Assembly: GCF_005239225.2 (NCBI RefSeq)
Contig: NC_133298.1
Span: 2,914,001-2,978,000, forward strand
Origin: Populus alba
Taxonomy: Eukaryota; Streptophyta; Magnoliopsida; Malpighiales; Salicaceae
Direction: 5' to 3'
DNA: 64,000 nucleotides
Both the position numbers and the translations under genes were made by a program. The notes below the pieces were generated by a model. That model was not told the origin of the DNA. It was given only the letters and a program-made list of their open reading frames with translations, and did not search any database. Positions 23,643-35,800 of the stretch are shown one piece after another (within the stretch, counting starts at the first letter, position 1; each line of letters opens with the position of its first letter).

Positions 23643-26600
23643 CTATCTGGAAACTCCTCTGTATTTCCCATGGTTTCACAGACCATGGGAATTGGAGGAA
23701 TGGCATGTCATTTAGGTTTGTTTTCCGTTTGGATGGTTCGTTTTCTATGTGTTTTCTCATCGGATCTTGGTTGCTATTACTAAGCTTCATGTGCGTTAAG
23801 ACGTTTGATGGCACTACAGTTCTTGACATTGTTGTTGGTTTCGAATTTGAAACTACGTTTCTTTTGATGCTGTTCATATGCCTCTGTGATTGATCCTTTA
23901 TTTCTTATCAGTTATACATTGCTGCTAGTCCCTGTGTGATTTTCCCTGTTACCTATGCCTGGAGTTTCAAAGAAATCAGATAGATTTGGTGCAAACAAAT
24001 AGATTGAACTCAAATAATTTTGGTATTCAGTCCTGAGAGGACATTCTTTCCCTTGCTGCTCACATGGCATATATTTGTTGGGATCACAGGTCCTCTGTCA
24101 CTGAAGAACACTGCTAGAAACCCAAAATTTGTTTTACGTAGGTGATGAACAATTACATGTTAGCAGCGAGGATACAAATTACCAGCCCATCCTGGAAGCA
24201 TCTGAAATGACATTTATTACACATTTTCAGATTATGATAATCTGGCTTTTCCACCGTTATTTACCATTTCATCATCAGATGACTAACTTGCATCTTAATT
24301 AACGACAGATGTTATCTCGTTATGTTTAATTACTATTTTGGAATAGAAAAGACAAACAATAAAGATAGATGATAAATATTTCTTTGTATTTCTTATTTTG
24401 AATAATATAAAAAATTATTTTAAAAAATAAATTTATTTTATATTTTTATTTTTATTATTTCAACCAATATATTTTTGTTTTTATTATCTCTATTTTTTCT
24501 ATTTCAAAACATTATCCTAAAGCAATGAGAGATTGCTTTCTAGATGTACAAAGCCAAAACTTTGGGGTCAGTATGATGTCAATGACAGTATAACGTATAA
24601 GTGGTGTCCAAGTTAATCTTTTTGTTTTTTTCCATATCTTTTTTTTTTGTTGTCTTTCATGAATTCTACAGCTTTCAATTATTTGAATATAAAGATTGCA
24701 TTTTATTTTAATTCATGACTTAGTTTTTTGGAGTTTGAGATTTTAATAAAAATATTAAATAAATGACAATTCAATTTAATAGGATAGATACTTTTATCTT
24801 GATTGAAAAATATTGATGGCCGAATCAAAATCCATTAATTTTTTTAAAAATAAAAACTTATTTTTAAAAATTTTTAAGTTACTATATTTAATTTATCACT
24901 CAAAATTTATGCCAAGTAGATTCTCAAATCAAGTTTAATAGGTATACACATAGATAAACAAATATTAATTTGATTTTTGTTTTCTATATACTTTAAAGAT
25001 GAAATAAAGTAGTTGAATCCTTACTAGTTAAGAAAGATCTAATCCATGGTAGGCATGGAGATACTAACCCTTTTCTGTAAGACTGCATGGAAGGTGACAT
25101 TGTTAGTTTTGAATTCAAACTATGCTCCTTTTTTCTTTTTTTTTAATGTTTGATAGACTTGCTGTAAAATACTCTCAGATGTCTGTGAAAAATAAAAACA
25201 AGATTCAGAACTGTCATTTCTTTCAGGCAATGTCACTGCAAAGACTATATAAGAGTGATTTTCCAGGTTAACTATAATCCCAAGTATCTCTATAGCTAAT
25301 CAAAGTTATTAGGAGCTAGACATTTTTGGACCTATAACTATGGGAGCAAATGCTTTGTATTTTCATGAAAGTTCTCTAATCATTGCTTCATAATCTTGTA
25401 CAAAACTGGTACTCTTCAGCTGCTTAAAAGACACGAAATGCCTTTTGGGATGCTTTTAATATATTGATGCCAAATCAATGCTCTTGTCATGTCAGTCAGA
25501 GGTCTTCTTTTGCTGCAATAGATAATTCTATGGCATCCATGCACTTATGATTTCTTAATCGAGATGATTGGATTTGAAGGTATCAGAGGACATTAGGGCT
25601 TGGAGTTATGGAACTACATGCATGTACAATCTTGTAAGAATCTACTCTTACATAGATGCCTTACCTTCACGTTTGGTACATTGGATTTTTTCAGCTGTGG
25701 TCCTTCTTTAAGATTCCTGGAAATTTGGATTACTCATGACTCTATGGTTCAAATTAATGTGGAATGTTGTGTTTTTTGTTCTATTACGTTGAGCAATAGT
25801 GTCATTCATGTGGAACTGGGACTCCATGGCTCAAATTATTGTGGAATGTTGTGTTTTTGTTCTATTAGGTAGAGTAATAGTGGCATTCATGTGGAACTGG
25901 GACCATAGCTTAACATTTTCTGCAGACGGAGGGGACCCCAAGAACAAGAAGAAGACAATATAACTGGATAGGACATACATTCTTTCAGATAATTGCCACT
26001 CATACTGTATTTTTTTCTTGGAATTTTATACCCTCCTTTCACCAAAGGGAACTGCAAGACCAGAACACTAAAATTTGCTGTTTTTAGGTGATATCAGTAG
26101 AATTCAAATATGTAGGGAACATGGGCATCACATAGTTGAGAAAGACACCTGCATAAATTTTAAAGAGAAAATTTAAAACCTGAGACAGTAGGAGTGTGGA
26201 GTGACAGGTAGGCTTGGCCAGTGGAGACAAATGTAAGCTGCAAGGGGACTGTAGATGGCGACCATTGCATGTGTGTGTGAGTTGGAAAGATGCAGAGATA
26301 ATGTTCAATGTGAAATTCCCAGCCAAGTCTTTTGAGGCTAATGAGGTGCATACAGAAGAATATTATCTCTTCAAATCTGAAGCTTTTCTGAGAATTGGAG
26401 AAATCTACTTCAATATTGAGATGTAGCTTTTTACAAAATCAATGAAAGTGAGAAGAGACCTCACACTGGAACTATTCCTATGCAGTATACATACATTCAG
26501 AAACCAAGAAAGTGTATAAAATTGGCAAGACGAGAAGAAGAACATGTAACAAACTCCTCTTGAGGAACAAAAGCTCTAACCTCCCACTCTGCGACGTCGT

Positions 26601-26692
26601 ACAATATGAAAATCTTCAACGTTGTGCTTGCACTTCTTGATTCCTGTAATTGCTTGTGTTGATTGACAAGATAGGCTGATAAGCTATCCAAG
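23643..26692. other. Intergenic between AGO2 and the LIN-like gene
   Basis: The first few hundred bases are AGO2 3' UTR. No further gene was recognised. A purine/AT element at about 24340-24530 shares its AT-rich core and flanks with one at 32530-32720, perhaps a second MITE family. A perfect-frame stretch on the minus strand at 26497-26691 is the decayed continuation of the LIN-like gene. Confidence 0.4.
25744..25905 (+). repeat. Tandem duplication of an 82-bp unit
   Basis: Two adjacent copies begin ATGGTTCAAATTAATGTGGA (25744) and ATGGCTCAAATTATTGTGGA (25826) and both end GTGGAACTGGGAC. About 90 percent of bases match by eye. There is no coding role. Confidence 0.85.
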
Positions 26693-29600
26693 TCACAAAG
26701 GATTTCGAAGAGGATCTATCAACTCTTTATTCAATGTTGAAAGCATTGAGAGATATTCTGTCAACAGATAATGATAGGTTAAGGAGTCAGATAACCTTCT
26801 AAAAGATATCAATTCTCAAATATGACAGGTTTGAACTCATTTGCAGACATGCTAGAACTAAAATAATCCCTTTAAGCTCATCTTTATTTTGCATAAATCC
26901 CATGTGTTCTTCTTAGGTTTTGAAGAATCTTAACTAGTTTGCCTTCTTTTTTTTTTGGCGAGAAAACAGAAGATAAAACACCCTTCTATATACTTTTCAC
27001 ACAAAAATCAATGATCAAGAACATCATACCTGAACTTTTTATGAGATGCTGCGGTGAAAAAGATGGACTCACTCTTTCAATTAGAGCTTTGTCATAATGT
27101 GGTAATTCTAGCAGTTGCGGCTGAAATTTTGAGATTGAATTTTCATTTGTTACTGGAAGCAGGATTCTGCTCATCCATGCAACAGTGAAGAGGCTTGATT
27201 GCACTAAATTTGGGATGCCATTGGCAATGGAATTCGAAAGGGCAGCCAGAAAACTCTTGCTGCCACTGTTGAGCAAGACTACTGCTACTTTCCTTTGCCA
27301 ATCTTCCATCGCATCTTCCTCTTCATTCTAGTTGGCCATTCAAATAACACAAGCAATCATTATACAGGGGAGTGTAAATTTTTTTTTGTCACCAAACTAC
27401 TGCTAATTCATTTGTTAAAAAGACTAATGTGACAAATTAAAAAATGCAGCACCAGAAGAACCACTCCTCCCTTGTACTCATTTTTCTTCAGGCTTGAACT
27501 TTTTCTAAACGTGAATTTGGTTTGCTGGTATGTTGCTATATTAAAGCTTACCAAGTTCCCATCAACTATTTCCTTTTGTCGAAATGATTCTCGTAATCTC
27601 TCATGGAAGCCTGCTTGTTGTAAAAGCCAATCTTCTGCGGTCGCCTCTCCACTGTATGAAAAACAGCCTCCCAACATCAAGAGAGCTTTTGAGGATTGTT
27701 CTTGAACCTTTGTGCTGGGGCAATCTAAAGATTCTGTGATTGCCTCAACTGCTTCATCCCTATACAAACTGGACTTCGAAAGATCTCCCTGCAACATCAC
27801 TGCTACTTATTGTTCAAGATTTTGAATCCAAACTGTTATAAACTAGTATTTTGGTCTCAGCACCGAAAATGGACCATTAGCTTACTTACAAATGGACTTA
27901 CCAGAAGCTCAAGCTGTAAGAGAACTGCCGCAACCAGCGGGCGTTCTTCAGGCGAAGATCTCTGGAGATAGACTAGAAAGATGTGCATGGTGTTCAAGCC
28001 ACCCCATCCATTATTGAGTCCCGTTAAGAATTTAACGATCCGTGTTCTTCTGCTCACATTTCCTCAGATTAATCAGAATACAAATTGAATAGTAAGCTTA
28101 CTAAACATGTTTTACAGAAGTGAAACTAGAAAATTCATACCTACTCAGGCACAGTAGCTCCGCTAGTAAATTGAATGCACACCCATTATACTTCTTCTGG
28201 ATACCAAGAATAATGAGCTCAAGGAGAGAAGTCTTGTTCAAATTGTCAGCTAAGTAGTTCCGACAGCTCCCATTAGCTCGAATGCAACATAACATGAGGG
28301 TAGCAGCATGGTTTCTCTCGATAACGTCTCCTACTTCAAAGGTCCTTGCCAACAAGCTCAATCCTCCCAGGGAAACAACTTGACTAGCATTCTCTAAGTT
28401 CCTATCTTCATCAAAACCTGTTAGAAGTTGGTCTAAGAAGTACATTGCTGCCTTTTGAGGCATGCACCTTACTGTGAATAAGGTCTGCAACTGGCCTCCA
28501 AACTCTAAAACTCGAAGGACTAGTGCTACCCACTCAATAGGAACCATCTGTTTTGCCTTCGGCTTCGACAGGTAAAGCAGAACAGCAGCTTTGAGAAATA
28601 AACTGCTACTTTTTAAGAGTTTCATGAAGATCTTGAGCTGTGGATCAGAGTTTAGTACTATTAGCCTATTTGCTTCATTTCTTGTTACAAGCTCTGCGAG
28701 AATAGATATTGCCAGCTCTAGAACTTCATCATCAGTGGAAGCAAACAAGACCTCAAGCAACCCTTCAATCACAGGTGCCTTTGATAAAGCACCTTCAATT
28801 ACGTTACTGCCAGGTGAGTCCAACCAGGCTTTGGCAGTGACATGGATTGCAATTTCACACTCAGCTAGACTATCTGAGGAGCAAATAGTGCTAATGGCTC
28901 TACTTAGATCACTAGGAGGGAGATGGATTGTCTCTTCATTCCTGATTGAATCACTCCTGACTATGATGTTTCCATTAACCAGGCATTCTGATAACGCACT
29001 TTGGCAGGAAAAGAGCCTAAAATAGTCTGATTTCTGAGGCTCATGCCGTTTATCATTTTTCGAAATTCCATAATTTTGACTCGATGGCCTTCGAGGAGTC
29101 CTCGTCTTCTTATTCTGTAAAAATTAGAAAACTATTGATTGTATTCTCCAATAAAGCAGTAGACTTTAGTTAGAAATAGGAAGGTGGTAGCAGAGTTTCG
29201 GGAATAGGGACAAAGATACTCACAGTAGCATAATTGCAATCTTTGTATTCATCTATGCACACCTTTTCTTCCTCTATGCTCCATGTATCCATTGAAGCTC
29301 TATTTCGAGAATCGAAGTCCATCGATTGGCGTTCTAGCGTGGGGCCAAACACAGCTCGGTATCTTTTGAGATTAACACAAAAATCATAAAGCAAATAACA
29401 TACTGTCAAGACCTTTTTTCTAATTTTGAAAAATAAACTTGGAAATGGTGATCAATGACTTACAAGTTTGTGTTGATGGAGGAACGAGAGTAATAAGAAT
29501 CCGATGATCTCCTCATTGATGGTGCATAACTTGATCTAGATGGCAAAGGGATGGCTGGAACAGAAGGAGTTTTAGCCCCAACCTTGAGCCACTCTTTATA

Positions 29601-30509
29601 GTAAAGAGCAAACTGGATTGTTCCCATATCCATCTGGTCATTATAGACCTTACTCAAAGTTTTCACCCTTCTTTCCATCTCAACATGCTGGGAGCCTGAG
29701 AGAAATTCAAGCTCCTCATGGTACCAAACTTTAAGATGAAGAAGATGGGGAAGAAGGAAATGCTCCCAAAGATCAGGAAGCAAGTGAGTCCTTGCTAAAA
29801 ATGGCGCATCGCAAAAAACATGAAGCAGATGCCTGGCAGATGTCCTGTCATTCTTCTCTAGCTTGTAAACAATAGACAAGTACAATTGAGCACAAGCTGA
29901 GAGATGTGAATTGGGAACACCACAAGTGGAACCATTCCCGGATTTCTTAGAATTCAATGAAGCAACAATGTTCAAAAGCTGGATTGAGTTTTTCAATGAC
30001 TCCACCTTCAACTCCTTTCTTGTTGCTTGCTCTTCAACCAACTTCTCAATGCTTTCCATTCCCGACTCCATATTCCCAAAAATCCCATCATCCGAACCCA
30101 TGCCTCTTCCCACCAAGCAAGAGCTGCACTTCTCTCTAATCATCTCCCTAAAACTCACATCTTTTGTGTACCTGCCTATATAACCACTGAGTATAGATAC
30201 CACTGCTCTAATAGCTATTTCATCAATTGCAGGATCTTCTCCCCTCAACAATGACTTAGACTGCAATCTCTCCGTATCCGAACTCACTCTCCTCGATGAA
30301 AATATTGACGACCCTTTTCGAATGGAGGCCTTATCGGTCTTCTTCTTGGAAGAATGGGGTCTTTTCTGGTCATGGCAAACATGTATAGGCAATATTACAG
30401 ACTCTTCTGGTCTAATCAATCTGTCTCTAGGCTTCACCTGTGCCCTATTTCTCAAGAAACTTCTGTGCTCAAATCCTTCCTCGGCGAGCAACTGATTCAA
30501 GGAAGCCAT
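26693..30509 (-). CDS. LIN/CERBERUS-like ARM-repeat protein, C-terminally truncated
   Basis: Seven exons join in phase on the minus strand: 30509-29464, 29362-29224, 29114-28141, 28049-27902, 27788-27552, 27327-27030 and 26757-26693, giving 968 aa. The start MASLNQLLAEEGFE and the conserved block FCDAPFLARTHLLPDLWEHF match the plant family annotated as putative E3 ubiquitin ligase LIN (CERBERUS), whose founder works in legume nodulation. The middle (exons 3-6) is armadillo-like helical repeats such as LLEVLFASTDDEVLELAISI. No U-box was recognised. Family members continue into C-terminal WD40 repeats; here the last exon stops at TGA in LRNPL. Past the stop, another frame resumes as VTWIAYQPILSINTS, so a small deletion has shifted the frame, and no WD40 follows. 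It may be a truncated protein or a young pseudogene. Confidence 0.8.
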
Positions 30510-33500
30510 TTCTAGGTGAATTGAGTTTGGTTTTGGAGAGAAGAATTTAGTGTCAAAAGGTTCACTGACATTCCTTCACAACCAAGAATAGATAACGAAG
30601 TACAGCTATAGAAGCAAGAAAATGCAAGAAAGTGGTTAAGAAAGACACACAAATAAGGACAGAGAGAACTCGGGGTGATTTTCTTTAGGCAAACCGGCCC
30701 GGTTCAAATTAGTTACATCAGTTAAAACTCCCACCAATCAAACCCAACAAATACAATTCCTCATAAAATACAGTAAGTTAAAACACGAGGGAGACAGGGA
30801 TGTGATATGGCCTGAGATGAATGGATGGATCAATCAAGCAAGCAAGAAAAAAAACAATTTTTGAAACTAGGGGAAGCATATGAAATGCCTAGCATGAACA
30901 GGACCCACACTGACAGAAGTAGCAGAAATCAACAAATTCATGAAAATTAGAAGCGATCAGCGCGCAGAACAACATCTAGTCTCAATGACATTGCATGATC
31001 GATGTTGCCTTGTCCAGTACTTTCGAGTGCCAGTTCAAGATTTGTCTTTTGGGGGCAAAGTGCCATTGGACTAAGTACAGCTTTATAATATAGCCAGTGA
31101 AGTATTGAATTTTTATTAAATTTATTTTTATACCTTTTACCAGAACAAAACAGTAAAAGGGTTCTAGTTCTAATGTTCAAAGATAAAATAATTAGATCAT
31201 GATTGGTGTTCATGAAAAGAGAAGAAAAGAGTTCAAAAGAGAAGAAAAGGAAAATATTATTTTGATATGGTTGTTGCGATCTTCCTCTTGTCTTTAGTTA
31301 TGAAGTGTTTCAATTACAACTCAAATTTGAGCCTTCGAAACCTATGTTTTGTAGTATTAATTTTTATATTAGTCCTTTGTTTTTTTACAAACCTCAAATT
31401 AGCCCCCATATAGCCATAATATATAATTCAAAGTCCAATGGAGGGTTTTCAAAGAATATTTTTCTCAATTGGGTCCACAAAGTATTAAGATATTTCTATG
31501 GAAAAAACGCTGAACTTTTGTATCTTGTATTGTTTTGTGTGTGTGTGTGTAAACATGTACAATTTGACCATTAATGAGTTGCAGAATCAATTGAGATGAA
31601 AAAAAGCTTGAAAACTCTATGGAAAAATCATATTTAATCGTAGGAGATTTAGTTTTTACCCCAGCCACTGGTCTGCTAGTCTAGCCAGCTACAAAACAGC
31701 TAGTTCGTATACATACATTTATTGACAGGACAGAATCTTGTACACTTCACTATTTGTATTAACATACATGTCAAGCAAAATTATATAACTATAAATTAGT
31801 TAAAAATTAAGTAATGATTAATTGAATTTATTGTAGTTTTATAAATAACAAGAACCCCAGCAACACACAACATGATGTTGGGAATTGAAAGGATTTTTGT
31901 TTTTCAACTAGGCCCTCTTGAATCAATAATCTAGATTCCTTATTGATTTGATGATCAAATCAAATGAATTGTCCAAATAAATAGTTAGAAAAGACTTTTT
32001 TCAAGTGGGATTGATACTTAAGGAGATAATTTCAAAGAAAGAAAAATCATCGGAGCAACTTTGTGAAGACATGGCTGATTGATTTCACTTTCAAACGGTG
32101 ATAGAATAGTGTATACCGAGGCAGATGTTGGATCTTATATAGAAGAAAATTTGATGGGTTGATATTGACCCTTCAACTTTTTATTTGAAAAGAAATGCAT
32201 TCACGGGTCGCTGTATTTCTTTCATGATTGATGGGTCCATGCAACTAATTCAATTGATCTCTACTTGTAGCTTGTTCGCCTATTTATGAATCAATGATCC
32301 TTTTGAGTCATCTTGAAGGATTTCATAGCCAAAATGGTAATGGTAAGGTGCCTTTATTCCTTCCATTATTATCATTCAAGATGGATTTAAGGGGGAAAAA
32401 AATAGTGAAAAAAACAGAATTTTACAATATTGCAAGCAGAGTGTTTTAATATCAAATGAATTAAGAATCTAGTTTTAATATATAAAACATGTAGTAAAAA
32501 AAAAATATGGAAAAAAAAACATTTAATTAACGTTTGTTTATTATCTTGAGATGGAAGAGATGAAGAGAGTAGAGACAGAAAAAACATTTTCCATGTATTT
32601 TTTATTTTAAAAAATAAGAATTCATTAAAATAATTTTATTTTATATTTTTTTGTTTTTATTTCTTTAAACTAAATATGTTTCTGTCATTTTTGTTTAATA
32701 TTTTTTCTATCTTAAATGCTAAGTTAACAAGGGGAGATGCTCTTTGTGGAAGTTATATATACCTAGTAGATAAAACTAATGCTGATATTTAACGTTTTAT
32801 TTCTTTGGCCATAACTTTTTGTGGTTTCGATTTACTATCATTTAAAAGTCTTTCCATTGCCTCTCCTCCTCTCATTTCCTCCATGCCATTCTTTCTTCTC
32901 TTCCTTGTCTTTTTCTTTGCTCAGTTCATATCTCTTGTCTACATTTGACTGGAATATATAAAACCGGGACCCAGTCAAGTTAAATATGTTTGTCTTGGTT
33001 TTCAACCAAAAAAAAAAAAAATGTTGTCTTGGTTTGGTAGTTCAAATGCTTTTTCGACATAATTAAAGTTTGGGAGACCATCGGCTCAAACTGTTATATA
33101 TCAACGGTTCATGTTTGTGAGCTGGGCTATAAAGCTCATTGTTGATGGAAAAGCTTTCCATATTGGGATGTCAAGGTGTTTGTGTGTGTGTGTGTGTGTG
33201 TAAGAGTTGTACGAGGCTCCATGTCTAATAAAATCATCTAACTCATGATTTTGTTTAATGATGTGTTATGCTCTTGATTGTTTGGAAAAAGAAAAAAGTT
33301 TGGAGGGTCAAGTTTAACTGATAATTATTAATTAAGTATAATTTTGTGTGTTGAGCATGTATTATTTAAGAAATATGTATATACATTATGATATTTATTA
33401 ATGCAATATATTATTTCATATAATTTATTTGAGTTATCGGATCTAACAAGTTTAGAGTAAGAAAAAGATGTCAGAATATTAGCATATAAATTACTATGTA

Positions 33501-34689
33501 TTTTCTATTATAGTTTTCTAGTTAGTAATTACAAGTGAATCGTTTTTAGAATCATTTCAATTTAGTTTAATATGTTAATATTAATGACTCTTGAACATAT
33601 ATATATATATATATATATATTCAATCTCAGTGCATCTTTATTTAATTGAAAAAAAAATGGTTTCGTTGTACTTTTTTTTCCTCGTATATAAATGGTTAGA
33701 ATATAAACTTTGTATATAATTAAGATCAGATGAAAAGGTTATTTATTATTATTAAAAAAAAACCTTTTATTAATTTTCATAAAACATTCAGAAAGGGGTT
33801 AATTTATGATTTTTTAAAGGTATAATTGAATAATCTATATAGCCTTAGGAGCTCAAATAAACTGTTATGATTTGTCCTCCTGCTCTAGTGAAGAGGGAGA
33901 CATCCCTTACAATTTGAATCTTTATTGATAATACATATTACAAAACTGCTTATCATAAAATTACTAAAGCCTCCAAAGGTAGTTTGTATATAAAAGTCTT
34001 ATTTATTTAAAGATATATTTGTTTGATTTCTTATTCTAAATTTTAATTTCATTTCTGTAGGCATTAATGAATTAAAAAGTTTAATCTATAAAAAGAAAAT
34101 TAATTAATTGTAAGAATTTACATGGTTATGCTCCCCATGTGCCCAAAACTTTAAATATAACTTGTAGTGGAATTTTTTTTTTTTGTTATAGTAAAAGCAT
34201 GACCCAAGGGAGAAGAATAATAAAAAAAAAAAAAAAAACAAAACAAAAAAAAACCTGAATAGTCACATCAAAAGGATAAGGGCGTGTTGCGGGAAAAATT
34301 TTTGAATCTTCTTACAGTAATTACTATTACTTTTTTTTTATGAGTCCATTTTTAAAATATAATAATAATAAACAATGAAAGAAAAACTCACGTCTAAAAA
34401 TTATAAAATATTTTTATCTAAGATTAAAAAAAAAATTTATTTTATTTCTTTTTGCTTAATTTCTCACGTGGAAAAACCATATTTTTTTGGAAACACAGTG
34501 TAAGCCTTATTGCTCAAAAATTTTAATTGTTTTTAAAAAAATTATTTTTTTTATGGTTTTGATTTTTTAATGTGTTAATATTAAAAAATATTTAAAAAAA
34601 AAAATATTATTTTAATATATTTTAATACAAAAAATATTTTAAAAAATAATTATAATTACATTTCTCATGTTTTTCAAAAAACAAAAGAA
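30510..34689. other. Intergenic, repeats and SSRs, no gene recognised
   Basis: 30510-30900 is the upstream side of the LIN-like gene. A minus-strand frame at 30947-31213 ends LESTGQGNIDHAMSLRLDVV; its composition is gene-like but no family was recognised. The stretch 31870-32390 has balanced composition and starts TGTTGGGAATTG, and may be a fragment of an LTR element. SSRs include (GT)n at 33177-33202 and (AT)n at 33597-33620. 34480-34690 is an AT-rich MITE-like block. Confidence 0.4.
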
Positions 34690-35800
34690 GTACGTAAATC
34701 ACCCTTAACTTATAGTAAATATTTATAGAAATTAATGAGTTCATCATGGTAGTTAAGCGCTGGGGAATTGTTTGGTTTAAAGGAGGAAAGAACACAGCAA
34801 TATTCTCATGTCAATGTCATGTCAAATAATTTCAAAAGCCTACGAGTATAAAGTATGCTGGTTGAAAAACAATTATGGAGCTATAATTGGGAGCCCACAT
34901 CCACAGAGGGAAGGAATATTGAAGCCCTAGTTCATCAATCATCGTCCTGAAGCCCCTGGTTCAGCTTCCTGCACCCACCAAGAAAGTCTTGTAAAGCCCT
35001 GCCATTTGAACACTAAGCTCGGAGAGAGAAGAAAAGAGAGGACACAGAGTCTTCTTTTATGTCACGAATGGTATTTTTATGTGTGTTTCAAACACTTTCT
35101 TCCATGGATATGTCAAATAAACAGTATACAGCTTCTGCGTTCATGTTAATTAATCATTTAAAAAGGATTTGATCTCAATTATAGTATGGATTTACGTACA
35201 ATGACGACGCATGCTTCGAAAAATAAAATTAATTTGACTGATTTTCTCTAAATTAAAATCAATGCATAGGGCCTTAGGATTTCCAATGGAGATATCTACT
35301 TCCCCTTTTCTTTTTCTTTAAGATTTTTTAAAAAGATCTATAATTAAGTCATACTAATCTCTCCATCATTTTACTAATTACATATATAACCACAGCCACT
35401 TTTAAGCAAAACAAATTAATCAATTCACCCTTACCCATACTATAAGTGAATATTAATGAATTTTTTCTGATAGTTAAGTGCTAGGAAATTATTAAGTTGA
35501 AAAGAGGAAGAACATAACAATGTCATCATCTCAAAGTCATTGTTAAATAATAATTTCCTCGAAAGCATATATAACTACAAGGTAAAGGTTGGTTGAGCAA
35601 TTACGTACGTAGCTATAATTAATTGAGAGCCCACATCGAATTAAGAGGAAAGGAATATTGAAATATGTCATCTTTTTCCTTTAGATGAAATCCCTAGTTC
35701 GGTTCCATGCATCTACCAAGAAAATTAATGGTGTGAAGCTAGAATTTGAACATTCAAAGAAGAGAAAAGAGAAGGAAAGAGAGGAGACAAATGACATTTC
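34690..35800 (+). repeat. Diverged direct duplication of a ~370-bp non-coding block
   Basis: Block A (about 34690-35060) and block B (about 35410-35800) share an ordered series of matches: CACCCTTA, TAGTTAAGYGCT, GARGAAAGAACA, GCTATAATT, GAGCCCACATC, GGAAAGGAATATTGAA, CACCAAGAAA-type, TTTGAACA and a purine-rich end (GAGAAGAAAAGAGAGGA). The spacing is about 730 bp. Neither copy has a long frame. The conserved islands separated by diverged DNA are notable. Confidence 0.65.

Noticed and set aside
28591..29025. 144-aa + strand frame
   Set aside because: It is the antisense of exon 3 of the LIN-like gene, whose frame, splice sites and family match are clear.
31870..32390. Possible plastid DNA insertion
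   Set aside because: The composition recalls organelle DNA, but no plastid gene could be read in any frame; an LTR fragment is as likely. A search against the plastome would decide.
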